From positions 18,107,608-18,171,607 of the forward strand of contig NC_068366.1 of the NCBI RefSeq assembly GCF_020536995.1: a DNA stretch of 64,000 nt, written 5' to 3'. This DNA comes from Dreissena polymorpha (lineage: Eukaryota; Mollusca; Bivalvia; Myida; Dreissenidae). The first letter of the stretch is position 1, and every line of letters starts with the position of its first letter. The notes under the pieces were generated by a model. That model made no database searches and was not told the origin of the DNA. It worked only from the letters and a program-made list of their open reading frames with translations. Of this stretch, positions 22,670 to 34,837 are shown in pieces. Position numbers and translations under genes: made by a program.

Positions 22670-22998
22670 ACACTCTACGTGAAAAGAGACGACAACGAAA
22701 TGATTCCACTGAGCGTCCTGGTTGTTCCAACAATAGCGAAATCCATCGACACAAGCCTCCTGACAGTTGCAGCCATATTTACCTATCTCCGACGGTTGAA
22801 GTTAGCCCAACCAGTCTCAGTCGATTCAATGCTAGACTTTGCCGTTCTGATTGGCGCAGACCACTACTTGGACTTGGTTGAAGACACTGTTATACGCGGG
22901 AACGGTCCTACAGCTGTGAAGTCCAAGCTAGGCTACCTACTGTCGGGTCCTGTTCATACGGGGACTACATCAAAAACCACAGGCGCATTCTCTTGACG
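22670..22998 (+). mobile_element. BEL/Pao retrotransposon fossil, Pol fragment
   Basis: About 105 residues resemble the region of BEL/Pao Pol around the end of the aspartic protease (DUF1758). A short Leu-Ile-Gly-Ala-Asp block is followed by the family's Ser-Lys-Leu-Gly-Tyr-Leu-Leu-Ser-Gly-Pro block. Nothing else of the element (gag, RT, integrase or long terminal repeats) is recognisable nearby. It is a small broken remnant, probably old. Confidence 0.75.
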
Positions 22999-24430
22999 GA
23001 TAACGACACACACATGGAAACAAAACGCACAAATGAGGAAAATGATTTCCATATAAACTCCAGAAAAACATTTGAAAGTTACAACGTTTCTGAGAAATAC
23101 CATGAACTTTAATTGCAGTCGGACTTCCAAAGTACTGACGCCATTATGCCACGTCAAAATGACACAGAAGTAGAAGCCGGAAGTGGGGGTCACGTGTCAG
23201 ACGCCGCCTGCATCCAGACGCCTGAGCTAATATCTCCGCTTCGCCGAGTATAATTTCGATCCCCACATGCGTATGTGCCCAGAGGACACAAAATGCTTCC
23301 CGAGAAAGGTCGTTGTATACAGAGTCAGTCTTCTGAGTCGATTATTCACCACTCTGGACCTGACGGTTCCCCATCCCACACATTTTCTAAAGGCAAGCGC
23401 AATGGTGATACATATTATTCGTGTGATTACGCAGGGCATTCGCACGGCTATTCAAGACACACTGCTACCACTGAGCGTCGGTCAAGCATGGACACGTACA
23501 AAAACACGAAGCTCGGTGTTTCCAATATGAAAAATACACCTGAACACTCTTCCTACTGGAAAGAGAAAACATAGACAGATTCCCTTCATGGAAACAGTCA
23601 CGATCACCACCATACCTATTTCCCTCATGCACCTTTCGAGTTTATTAGCATGTGTTCTTGTACGAAAATGCCACGTGTACTGCACGGTTCTTCTTCGCGC
23701 AACGTGAAATTTTGTAACCGATTTCAGACGTATTCAATGATTGATTCTAATACCATAAGATATTGGCACAACTGCAAGAAAAACTGTCTTTTATGCTTTT
23801 TTTAAAGATTTTTGCAAATGTATTTCAATAACTTTAGATATTTGCAAAATGGGGTTCTTAACGGTGTGTTAACATTCTGTCCAGCCTCTGTGTAAACACC
23901 TGAAAACCTCGATGATTCTGCACACTGGTCTATCTTACTACCACGTTCATTTACCGCTTATCAATGAGTCATCTTACTATAGCAAGAGAAGATATCGTTG
24001 ATTGCGTTTAAAATATTGGGCGCAAGACGCAGTATTCTTATATCAAATTCACATTGTGGTTATATCCGAGAAATGCTGACTTGTATAAAATTCTAAGCAG
24101 TATAGGTATTTGAAGAAAATGTTAAATTTCAAACTTGACATAGGAAAGCCATTTTCATTTAGATTTAAAACATATGTCACGTAATTACACATTGTTCCTT
24201 GATAATACACAGTAACAACTAAAGTTCTTTTTTTTTCATCGAGATTTATTTCTGTTAAATAATTTCTAACACAACGCTTCTAATGTTCATGAAGTACACT
24301 TTTACAGCGCGGCGGCCTATGGCCGCAACGTCAGGAAAGCGTGAATACTCTACTCGATTGTCAAACTTAGGACTCCTTTTCATACAACGCAGATGCCAAT
24401 TTATACAATAATGGACAAATAAATTGGGTG
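22999..24430. other. Unannotated stretch with an unrecognised open frame
   Basis: Between about 23240 and 23574 two overlapping plus-strand frames stay open. The longer is His/Ser-rich (SCDYAGHSHGYSRHTATTE). I recognise no family, and it may be chance or a remnant of the neighbouring fossil. The rest is AT-rich. Confidence 0.3.
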
Positions 24431-24802
24431 ACGGCTGTCTGGATGATTGACTTTAACATGAGTTGAATTACCTGATACGGGATGGCTTTATGTGTGACTT
24501 ACATATCTTGTGCATATATATGCCAATAATTAAGCGAGACCACGTTTGTTTAACTGCATATATGAAAGTTCACCTGTCATTTAACATGAAAATATACACA
24601 AATTAACAGTGCTGCATGTGCTTACCATAGACATAACTAATTATTGAACCCAGCCATGGGCAATAACTTGGTGCATTTTTCTCGTCTAATTTTACGATGA
24701 CATATGATGCCCATTTATGCATTTCTTCATGAAGACAGATATTATGTATTCAGTTACACCGAACAAGGAATATACATGAAATACACCAATTATGCGACAC
24801 AT
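24431..24802. repeat. 372-bp direct repeat, copy 1
   Basis: Starts ACGGCTGTCTGGATGATTGA and ends TTATGCGACACAT. It is virtually identical to 25528-25899 (differences seen by eye: GCGAGACC/GCGAAACC and ATTATTG/ATTAGTG). Confidence 0.95.
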
Positions 24803-25527
24803 CTCATTTTCATTAAAAAAAGATTTTATATTTAATGATTTAAAATCTTTAGAAAGATCAAATCCTGAATGACAAGTGTCTTACAATATCATGTATCAAT
24901 GTTAAATGACTTGATCGATTGTCCACGTAACACTACAGGCGTTGTTTGACTAGTGACCTCCTGTGCTGTCCATTCGACGTAGGTATTGCCCGGGTTGAAT
25001 ATGTACCTGTTGCTGTCAAGTAGATGTCTTGGTTTGTTGTTTTCTGTCTATGATGATTCATGGGTGATGTTATCTACCATTGCTGTCGTGAAGAAGCTCT
25101 ATCTATCGCCAAGCTGTGTAGGCAAATCGCACGTGGTCGGTTGCGCTCATCTGCGTATCAAGGTTCACATCGAGGCTGGATATGTCATCGTGGTTTCTGT
25201 TGTTTTTGTCGCTGAACCAGCCGTCATCACGTCGTTGTTTCTGTTGTTGAATCCATCGTGATGTTGTCTCTGGATATGGTGTTGATGCGTACCGCGTTGC
25301 TTATCAATTGTGACGTCTGTTAAAACCTTTGTGATCGCATTGTTGTTTCTGTTGTTGCTGATTGTACTCTTGTCTTTGGTTCCAGCGTCTTCATTTCTCT
25401 TGGGACATTAAGATCTTCTATTGGCCATAATGCTCACGAGGTATTAACTATAGCAGTGTTCTCCTTGATGTCTTAGGCCTCGGAAGTATCATTCCAAATG
25501 CGTTATCTACGCACGTCAAACAGTTGA
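24803..25527. other. 725-bp spacer between the direct repeats
   Basis: Contains GTTGTTTCTGTTGTTG-type runs. On the minus strand these give an Asn/Gln/His-rich open stretch (for example RQHHDGFNNRNN). No domain is recognised. A 91-codon plus-strand frame (24986-25261) has no support. Confidence 0.4.
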
Positions 25528-25899
25528 ACGGCTGTCTGGATGATTGACTTTAACATGAGTTGAATTACCTGATACGGGATGGCTTTATGTGTGACTTACA
25601 TATCTTGTGCATATATATGCCAATAATTAAGCGAAACCACGTTTGTTTAACTGCATATATGAAAGTTCACCTGTCATTTAACATGAAAATATACACAAAT
25701 TAACAGTGCTGCATGTGCTTACCATAGACATAACTAATTAGTGAACCCAGCCATGGGCAATAACTTGGTGCATTTTTCTCGTCTAATTTTACGATGACAT
25801 ATGATGCCCATTTATGCATTTCTTCATGAAGACAGATATTATGTATTCAGTTACACCGAACAAGGAATATACATGAAATACACCAATTATGCGACACAT
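25528..25899. repeat. 372-bp direct repeat, copy 2
   Basis: Same length and orientation as 24431-24802, starting 1097 bp later. No shared target duplication flanks the pair. Confidence 0.95.
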
Positions 25900-27479
25900 A
25901 TAAAAAAATGAAAGTGGTACACAAAGATATGCGGTAGAGAGCTACTAATAACCCGCTGTTCATGGATTCGATACCCACATTGCATGTATGTAAAAAAGCA
26001 ATACATAAACAAACACGCCATACATAGTCATAATTGTTTAGTTGTGTACTTGAATCGCATTTGCGATGCGTTATGCGTCAAGGCATGCATACAAAGTACA
26101 AATTAAAGATCCAAAATGAGTCGAAATTCATCAATATTATAATGAATGAGACTTGCAAACAAACGCAGTGTATATAAACATATTGATTATAGCGTTTAAT
26201 ATGTTTTATAGAATGTATCGTACCATATAGTGTTTTGTTACTTTCCGTTGAACACTTATGGTAAGTTTGTAACGATTTGATAGGGCGCGTTTTACCACGT
26301 GTTGCTCTCATTTCAACTTGAAAGGAATTCTTCAAACACATTTTCAAAACATAAGGCTTATATTAAAATAATTTCAGAATAACCTATACTATATTTTCTT
26401 CTTAGTCTGTAGAAAACAAGCGGCGTATTGCGTTCGAATAAAGAAAAGATTCCCGGGTTAGTGATGATCATGGCTGTAATAACCAACAGTTTGGAGTCGG
26501 GTTGCATTGGAATTATATCACATGGGCAATAGCTAGCTCGAGTTGTTTGATATCAAGCATAGGATAGACAACCCGTTGGTTAATAGAGAAATATTAAACA
26601 CTCGGAAATCGTTTGATTTTTTCACGAATATAATAATGTGCATCCAAATGATATAATATCTATATCAAAACAATCAATGTTCTGTGTCCTCGAAAAACAT
26701 ACATATACGTAATTGTTCGGTGTGTTTCGTTTAAACAATTCAAAACGGTTTTATCATAAACATTTATTGAGTAATCAATGTGACGTCATATGTCTACATG
26801 CACTCATAGTCCAAATACAATAAACGCTTATATTTTGATGACTGAATTATGGCAATTGTAATGCAGAAATTAGTTGTTTGCCAAGTTTGCTAGATCGCGG
26901 GCTTAAATAAGGGCATTTAAATACACAATTTCTAGGAATTTCTTGTGTAACCATAATAACGTGGGCTTCGCACATGGTATGTTACAGAATATACGCGACT
27001 AATTTGCAGTCTTTGAACATACATTAAAACTCGCGGATTTTTGTAAAATTTTGGTTCAATAGTCAATGTTTCTATCGTCTTATCTTTGCAATTATCCAGC
27101 CGTGCTCAAACGAGTCGAACAGTCTTGATAAGAGATGTCGTTTATGTCCGTTGCTTAAACTAAACATTGAAATTAGAGCACATTCCGATCTATGACGATA
27201 CTTATCTTACACTTTTGCGGGCCTTTATCAAGCGTAAATATTGTATTGTTTAACTAATTCTACTTTATTTTAGAGCGTAGCATCCTGTTTGCGGTCAAGC
27301 ATGTGTAATTTAAACTTAGATTAAAATAGGTGGCGTTCAGTATATTGTACACACGATTTACTGTATACTCGCGATTCTTATACCGCATTCGACAGCAAGA
27401 TATTTGCAGACAACGCAAATGCTTGACATGCTTGCCAGTGATTCAGAGGTTACGTGACGTCTAATAACTGTCAATTTAT
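25900..27479. other. Unannotated stretch
   Basis: No supported gene. At 25945-25978 a B-box-like ATGGATTCGATACCC may be a SINE relic. 26460-26640 resembles the repeat at 3560-3700 (AACCCGTTGGTTAATAG). Confidence 0.3.
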
Positions 27480-27700
27480 TTCGGCATCTTAGACATTAAG
27501 GATGTAACTAGTAAATATTAATGGATTCGGCATCTTAGGCAATGGCGTTTTAATTGATATCACCTAAAAATTAATTGAATCGGCACCTTTTACATTTACG
27601 ATATGAGTGGTAAATATTATTGGGTTCGGTATCTGTGAACGTTGCGTTGGGATTGGTTAATATTAATTAAACGATTGCAGCACCCCTTGACCTGAATAGT
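27480..27700. repeat. Degenerate tandem repeat
   Basis: A TTCGGCATCTTAG-like word recurs at about 27480, 27524, 27580, 27625 and 27673. Most copies are followed by GTAAATATTAATGG-like sequence; spacing is about 44-56 bp. Confidence 0.6.
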
Positions 27701-27750
27701 TTAATCTCGCCTAGCGGAGTCGTTAAATAACTAGCGAATTACGGTAACCG

Positions 27751-27890
27751 AGCCGGCTAGGTAAGCTTGTAGAGCGCGAAAATACCAATGTTGGTATCGC
27801 GGGTTCGATTACCGGTCCGGCCACATCATTTTTGTGGTGATTGGCAATATTTCGCAGACCATTTTCCTACGTAGCTCTGATTGAAAAAGG
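27751..27890 (+). mobile_element. tRNA-derived SINE
   Basis: GCCGGCTAGGTAAGCTTGTA includes an A-box-like segment, and GGGTTCGATTACC (27801-27813) is a good B box. The ends can pair (GCCGG with CCGGC). The anticodon region is instead a palindrome (ATACCAA/TTGGTAT), so it is not a working tRNA. The sequence after CCGGCCACAT resembles that after CTTGGCCACAT at 40500, supporting a shared SINE tail. Confidence 0.6.
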
Positions 27891-28362
27891 CAGTGTTTAC
27901 ATACCGTGACCATAAACGACGATACTGTGTATAGTGCACAAAGATTTTCCCGTAACAGCAAAACAAAATAGAGTAGGTTTACAGGGGAAATGTTGAGATA
28001 CCAGATGCCCTGGGCATATTTAGTGTCAAGCGCCAAGTACTCTGAACCATGGTTTATCGTCTATAGCGGAAAACGAGTAAGTATATTAGAGTTGGCCGGT
28101 GAATCTTCGGCCTCAGTTCTGGTACCAGTGTATAAGCACTAGACTGAGGTTCCGCTCGTAACCGAAATATACGGTGCCTCTAAATAGCTAACTTCTGTAA
28201 CCACGGACAGCCAGATATGATAACCTCTGGTAACTTCTATCGGCCTTGAATGTTAGACGCGGTGCTATGATATTTAAAAAGATAACATAAGTACATCAAC
28301 GGTTAGAATTATAACGTTTTTATCCGAAAAGTATCATATGCACATATGTGTTTGTGTATTGT

Positions 28363-28393
28363 TATTTATTATTTATTTATTTATTTATTTATT
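28363..28393. repeat. (TTTA)n microsatellite
   Basis: Seven or so TTTA/ATTT units in an otherwise unannotated stretch (27900-29780). Confidence 0.9.
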
Positions 28394-29106
28394 GTTAAAT
28401 GGTCCGAGGGCCATTATGCGGCTATGACCGATAATAGACGTCCGGCCCAGCTCTGCCGTGTGTTATCGTTTATATTACATATCGTTATATTGTGTTTCTT
28501 CACTTAAATTTATTACCAAACCAACATTCCGTAGATTTATTAACAGTCAATTAATGACGCAATTTATGACGTACCTCTTGTGATGTAATTCATGTGACGA
28601 AACACACACTTTAGCTTGATTATGCATTTTAGTGATAACACTTGGACAAGGTGGTTTATTTGACAGTAGTCAAATAATTTTGTTAGCATCGAACGAATCC
28701 AAAACGAATATCGGATTGTGCGTTTGTGAAGGATTATTGGAAACGTCTGAAGGAATAAAATAAATCGCTCCGACTAATAATTCGATTAGTTTTGTTCAGA
28801 ATGGTAAAAATTCGATAAAAGTTTCCAAAAAGTATGGTTTTGAATAAATTAAGATGAAGGAGTGGAATAACAGTAAATGGAAATGAATATTGCTGTAATT
28901 TTATTTTTATGTTTCAGTTGAAATCGATACTTGTTTTATTATTCAAATTTTCCACTACGCTCACATACCAGTAATTCAGATTTATTCGTGGCTATCTGAC
29001 TAAATTGTTTTACTAACCGATAAATAAGACTGAAAGTGGAAGCCATTTTGTTCAATTGAAGCTGCGCGCTCGGATTCTTTTCAGATATGAAAAATCGTCC
29101 CGGTTA

Positions 29107-29137
29107 AGCGGGCCAATATAAATTATATTGGCCCGCT
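29107..29137. repeat. Perfect 14-bp hairpin with 3-nt loop
   Basis: AGCGGGCCAATATA (29107-29120), loop AAT, then TATATTGGCCCGCT (29124-29137). The arms are exact complements. Confidence 0.95.
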
Positions 29138-29781
29138 AGATACGAATAACGGCTAGCTCGCGACGTCATTTTGCTACTATTTATAGTAACGATATATACT
29201 AGTAACGTGTATATTAAATAAAAATTGTGCCTTCATATCAGATCGGACATGGCTAATGTTCCGTTACATGATTAATGGCCTACGTTTTCCACAGAATCCT
29301 AATTGACTCGCAAAGGGACGCAGTAACTCTCGGTAAAGTAAAAAAAGTAAAATAAAATAACTAACTGGTATTTGTCACACAGTCAATTATCAGATCTTAT
29401 AGTTCAAGGTTAGTTTTGTACGCGTATTGCCGTTAGGAGTTAACCGTTTAGCGATCGGAATGTTTAATAACGAGCTGTGCTAATAAAAAAGTATACGGTA
29501 CATGGGGTTGAAGGAAATTCGAATAAAAATAAAACAATTAATTTTGTTTTTAATCTTAATTGCGCATTTGCAATATTGACAGTATAGCAATAGAAAATTA
29601 AACATAACATAAGTTCAATAATTGCACCGGTTTTGAACATTGTCACGCTTTAAATTAAATCGAACATGTTCGTGATTCTTGCTTTTATATTAAGTAACCA
29701 TCACACCATTTCTGCTACTAAATTTGAACACCTTATTGCAAAATAAGCCACTCCATTTCAAGAGATAAGACCGAATCTCTA

Positions 29782-29838
29782 TATAAATTGCAAGGTTTGT
29801 CTATACGTGGTACCGCTGAAGGGAAACGCTTGCTTAAG
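29782..29838 (+). promoter_or_regulatory. TATA box and leader exon of the Ly6-like gene
   Basis: TATAAA at 29782-29787 lies about 30 bp upstream of a likely start site near 29812. A short exon would end AAACGCTTGCTTAAG at 29838, followed by a strong donor GTAAGTAATT. The leader has no ATG. It sits 0.4 kb upstream of the signal-peptide exon, on the same strand. Confidence 0.55.
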
Positions 29839-30235
29839 GTAAGTAATTTATATCTGTTCGCAGCATATTGATTTGTTTGATTCTATATTCTTTACATCAT
29901 TTAACGCTTCATAAAGTTTAATGGTATAATCGATAAGGCCACCAATACTGTATGTTCACGTACGTGTGATTGAATCTGCCTAAACCTATTCAAAAAGAAA
30001 ATATGTTTAAGTAACTGGAAATGTTGCAATTACGGTTACAGTACACCAGTATTTCGACAAACAAAATATGTACACAATGTCTATTTAAGTTGTGCAATTT
30101 TACGTTTCAATTTGATTAAATGATTCACGTTTTCACAATTCGCATGGTTCTCTTTCCCTTACAATATGTTTATTGTAAACGAGGTCACATTAATAAATGC
30201 TTCTTTTTCACGCCGAGACTCGTTTTAAGGGCGAA

Positions 30236-32083
30236 ATGTTCTTCAACTTCGTTCTGGTTCTTCTCGCTGTAATCAGCGTATGTAGCGGTAAGTAACTCGT
30301 GTGTTTATTTGTGTTATCAAATCAAAAATGGTTTTTGAATAGTTTAAGTGTATGTTAAGAAAAAATGTTATTATACTTTCTTTATATTATTAAATCCCTC
30401 CACACAGATGATAATATATATTTGATATATAAAATTTAATTACTGATATTGTGTTTCAGTGGAATGTTTGACTTGTCTCCATAGTACGGATATTCAAAGT
30501 CCTCGACACTGCAAATATGTGATGGAATGTGAGAATGGCGAGGTAGATCTCGTTTTAAAATATGTCTGCATTTGGTCTTCTTTACTAACCGGTTTCAGAT
30601 TTAGTAATTTACATGATTGAACTTTATATATTTGAATCGGGACAGCTATTTTTAATACCATTGATTCAATAAAATATGATACAAAATCAGTTTCATCTCA
30701 CTAGCTTTACCATTTTAAATGTTTTATTTGATTAAGGTGTGCAATGTTCACCGGACCACAAATCCATCCGGGGATGTTGTTTTTGACGTGGGCTGTGTAC
30801 ATCATTCGGTAATTTCTTAATTCCTTTACTTCATTTTGTAACAAAAACGAATGTTATGTTCCACATGTGTTCGTCGGTACATATATACTCCGTGTACGCA
30901 CGTTTAAATTGGTCGTTTAAAGGGCGAATTATAACGCTTGTTTTTGTTTAGGGCGTGTTCCAACCGATCCCATGTTTTAATGAACACATGAAACATGAAA
31001 CTCCAGAGACATTGTCATGAGATTTATTTTCGTATCCGGTAGTTGTTATTAAATTTAATTCACCATTTGCCTATACAATACAGGACACTACATACAACTA
31101 AAACAGTAATCGTACAACTTTGATTCAAACTGGGGTCACCGCCTTAGAACGGTCAGTGTAAAACACCGATGATGTGATGCCTACGCGAATACAAAATACA
31201 AACGTGTTGATAAACGTCATTACCACAGATATCCAGATAAATTAATTATTGATTATATGATTACAGAACGTAGCATCAATCGGTAGAAAATCAAGATAAT
31301 CGTAATGCATTTACGTGAGAAGCAGTTACATGAGATTTGAATGCCGAATTACTTGAATTTATATGATTATCACTCAATATATATATATAATAAAAACCAA
31401 TTAAGTCAAGTTTTAAACACTTTTATCGAGTTACTGTTTACGTAAGCGGCTAGATTAAACGTATCTATCACCATTCAAACGTAGATGTAAATTGTTTGTT
31501 CAAGATGTTCAATCGTTTGTGAAATCATTTGTTGTTAATCGAATGAAATATGGTCATATTCCGCATTATCTTTTTGTTAGAGTTATTCGATTTACAATAT
31601 AAACATCACATTATTTTAAACCAATAATAAACCAAAATTGCCCAAGTTGTTATAATTATAGAAAAGAACAAACACTTCTATAAGTAGTTATTGATTAATA
31701 ATAATCATGTCGATCTGCTTGTGCAGAATGGTGATGGAGTCTAAAAAATCGTGATTGTTTATACATGATTTATTTTTAAAGACAAATGGTATATGTCTAA
31801 TAAATATACTTAATTAATTCGGCCATATTGTCAAATTATCTCTCATAAACAGCCACTTCTGAAAGTATAACGTATTTTATACAAATTAATCATGCATTTT
31901 GTTTGTGCTCTCCGGAACAAATATACTTATTTAATGATTATAGATATATGGACATTAATCTTTTAAAGTACAATTCGGGAAAATCAAGGAACCGTCGATT
32001 CTTTTGTTTTTCAGGTGTGCATGATCAATGAACAGAGCGAGTTCGGCGATACAGTGTACACATCACAGTGTGTCGGATTAACG
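30236..32083 (+). CDS. Secreted Cys-rich (Ly6/uPAR-like) protein, 4 exons
   Basis: Exon 1 (30236-30287) starts MFFNFVLVLLAVISVCS, a good signal peptide, and ends at GTAAGT. Exon 2 (30460-30542, acceptor TTTCAG) gives (V)ECLTCLHSTDIQS, then CKYVMECENGE. Exon 3 (30737-30808) gives VCNVHRTTNPSGDVVF, then GCVHHS. Exon 4 (32015-32083, acceptor TTTTTCAG) gives VCMINEQSEFGDTVYTSQC, then VGLT. Junction phases agree: 1/1, then 0. The cysteine spacing (C--C, ME-C--GEVC, F--GC) recalls the Ly6/uPAR-like modules at the N-terminus of many molluscan secreted proteins. That family link is from memory. No stop is reached at 32083, so a further exon is needed. The protein probably acts outside the cell; its partner is unknown. 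Confidence 0.65.
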
Positions 32084-32225
32084 GTATGTGAAAAAATATT
32101 ATATGCGTTAGCCGAGTATTGATATTTTAAAAACATGCGTAGCGTACAATCTGTACGATTATAAATATGTGTCTTTACGCATAGTTATGAGTAAATTTAT
32201 TATTTTCTAATCTCAAAATACTATA

Positions 32226-32295
32226 TAATTCTCATCATCATTATCAACCATTTCATCATCATCCTATCAACATCCTTATCATTATCATACAAATA
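32226..32295. repeat. Degenerate (ATC)n tract
   Basis: CATCATCATT-type words. A similar tract lies at about 33449-33672 on the other side of the gap. Confidence 0.7.
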
Positions 32296-32315
32296 ATAAG
32301 CCATAGACAAAATAG

Positions 32316-32511
32316 GAGTGGATGTTTGTGTATGACAGGATTTTCGACATATAAATGCAAAAACAAAATTCTTCTGACGCCCGTTTGTGTTCCATGTGCA
32401 ACGGAGATCGACTTCAATGGCACCGCTCAGTTGATGAGTCTCGAGACGACTGTAAACGGTGTAACATCCATGTTCAGATGCATAAAAAATGAAACGATAC
32501 TAATTAAATGA
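32316..32511 (+). CDS. Possible 3' exon of the Ly6-like gene
   Basis: After an AG at 32314-32315 a frame reads SGCLCMTGFSTYKCKNK, then VCVPCATEIDFNG, and ends with a stop at 32511. It has five cysteines and lies 230 bp after exon 4. However, its phase does not match exon 4, so a base error, a missing exon or a different gene must be assumed. Confidence 0.35.
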
Positions 32512-33073
32512 TGTAGGACATGTCATTATGTATACTTAACATGCACATGTGTGGCATGTGATTAGTGCAAGTTTATTCATACAAATCAGGCGATAAGTCT
32601 AAACCTAAAATCAAGAGTTAAGGTTTGAATAAACTGATCACCGCCGATGCCCAAAGCGCACTAAGGACGCCCAAACGCCCATCAATCACTTTAAGTTTCT
32701 TAAAAAAGTATACATTTACAAATGTGAAACATTTATTTCTTTAAAGAAGCTGCTATTATTTGCAAGATTCATCATCCACCACCACCAATCAAGAGAAGTG
32801 TAAATGACTTCACGCACACCCCTTACAATAATCGGAAGTAATGAGCGATTCAAATAAAACCGCGATCGGGAGACGCAACCCTAACTGCTCATTTTTCTTT
32901 TCTTTATTTTTTCTTTTAATGGCAGGGGGACTTACGAGGACCCATGGCTCAAGACCGTTTAGTAGGTGCCTTCATCACCTCCCGAAACCTTTCAATCTAA
33001 TTGCGCGAATTAACATAAAAAACAAACATCAAAGGCATCACGTACGCAACCCGGACATCTCTCTCTCTCTCTC

Positions 33074-33173
33074 NNNNNNNNNNNNNNNNNNNNNNNNNNN
33101 NNNNNNNNNNNNNNNNNNNNNNNNNNNNNNNNNNNNNNNNNNNNNNNNNNNNNNNNNNNNNNNNNNNNNNNNN
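33074..33173. other. Assembly gap, 100 N
   Basis: Exactly 100 Ns preceded by a (TC)n run (33060-33073). The round number suggests a gap of unknown true size. Confidence 0.99.
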
Positions 33174-33313
33174 ACCTTTTTTTTATGAGGTTGCTAAAGT
33201 GTTTTTTATGAATATCTCTCATAAGTATTTTAAGCTTTTTTAGCAAAAATCATCAAGATCTATGTTTGTGTGAGAATTTTCTGTGGCATTCAATAATTCT
33301 CTTACATTGCAAG

Positions 33314-33355
33314 GCTTCTAATACGGAGGAGGAAAGCAACCCAAGTTCATGTAAT
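33314..33355 (+). CDS. MAP7: Possible upstream MAP7 exon
   Basis: A 42-nt stretch between ATTGCAAG and GTAAGA encodes ASNTEEESNPSSCN in phase 0, matching the phase-0 start of the next MAP7 exon. It is too short to be sure. Confidence 0.3.
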
Positions 33356-34837
33356 GTAAGACAGAAGGTCAAGGCCCTGAGTGTTGTAAATATTATGGTT
33401 GTCACGGTATATCACTTATCAATGGTCAAACATTTTCCATATCTTCCAGCACATCATCATCATTATCATCCTAATTGTCAATAGACGCTGTTAATCATCA
33501 ACACCATCATATCATTAAAGTTACCACTTATGATTATTCAGACATTTCCAAATTACAGACCTCATCATCATCACCACTATCGTCGTTGTTGTCGTCATGG
33601 TTTTCATTAACAGGATTAAAATCAGCATCACCAGAATCATAATATTCAACATCATCATCATTTCCAGTCATCATTAACTCCATCCCCGCCTTGTTCATTG
33701 TATTTGATCATAGATTAGACAGCCAATCATTCCCGGGCTACAGACATGTTTTTAACCATTTTTATGTCACAGATATAGCCACTAAGGTGATATGATTTTG
33801 CATTCCAAATTTCACCACCCCTTTAAGAAAAATGGTAAAACCACTTTTACCTGAAGAAGTGCAGTTTTTGTTTCAAAGCGTAAAACTTTCATTGCACTTC
33901 ACTTTATTTGTAGTGTGAAATTACATTTCAAGTTGTTCTTCATATAAGCTTTAGTTTATTTGTGACTCATCCCCACATGAGCTTGTTCTGTTTTCATTAC
34001 TGTTCCAGAACAGTGAGTTTATGATATGCCTTATCTAGATTGTCCCATGGGTATTGATCAGTGAATGTATTTATAGAATTGTGTCTGATATTAATTGTAT
34101 AGAGGAGATAGGATTCAAACTTTTTCATGTTAACTGCTGTGATTCCAAATTGATTTAAAAAAAACACCAATGTGTGTGGCAACACTTAGATTGACAAAAA
34201 CAAGCAGTAAAAACAAAACAATTTGAAAGTATTATTGCTAAAAGATTATTTCCACATTACTTAAGTGATATAAAATCTAAGAACTCTATTTTAATCTGTT
34301 TTTGATAAGGCCTTGTCCCCATAGCCTTCGCAATGCATTTATATTTTATAATAACGCATATGCCGGGAAATAATATAATGCAAGATAACTGTAAATGGGC
34401 CCACACAATCTTTTCCTAGCATGCTTATTGTGGGTAGTCTTTTGATTGCCATTAAACATCATGTTCTCTTTTTACATGTGTATATGTTATTTGTATTCTT
34501 TTCAGTGTATGCTAACTTTTCATGCCACTGCTTTTCTGACACATGTGACTTAAAGATTACTGTATTGTCATGTGTAGACTAAATCAGTATATTTACTCTA
34601 AGTTTAACTATTGCTTCAAATATTGACTAAATAGTAACCTACTAAGACTCTGCAATAAATATAAGATAGTAAATAGAAATCAACAATAAAACCTTTTTAT
34701 TAAGAAAGGACAACCTACATGATTAGATATAAATAAAACTTTCAGATGTTGTTACAAATAATTGCACCAGTATCTTTTAAGCATTTAGTATTTGTGACAT
34801 CGTCTGTTATCTTGGATGGGTTTTCCTTTTCTTTAAG
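33356..34837. other. Probable MAP7 intron
   Basis: Holds the degenerate (ATC)n tract at about 33449-33672. No other supported feature. Confidence 0.4.

Noticed and set aside
24431-25899. 372-bp direct repeats as long terminal repeats of a small retroelement
   Set aside because: No TG...CA boundaries, primer-binding site or flanking target duplication, and no recognisable coding content in between. Kept as unexplained direct repeats.
27751-27822. Functional tRNA gene
   Set aside because: The anticodon arm is replaced by a palindrome, and the sequence continues into a SINE tail.
28112-28150. CCTCAGT...ACTGAGG hairpin as an RNA element
   Set aside because: Stem of only seven bases, with no conserved context or second copy in the window.
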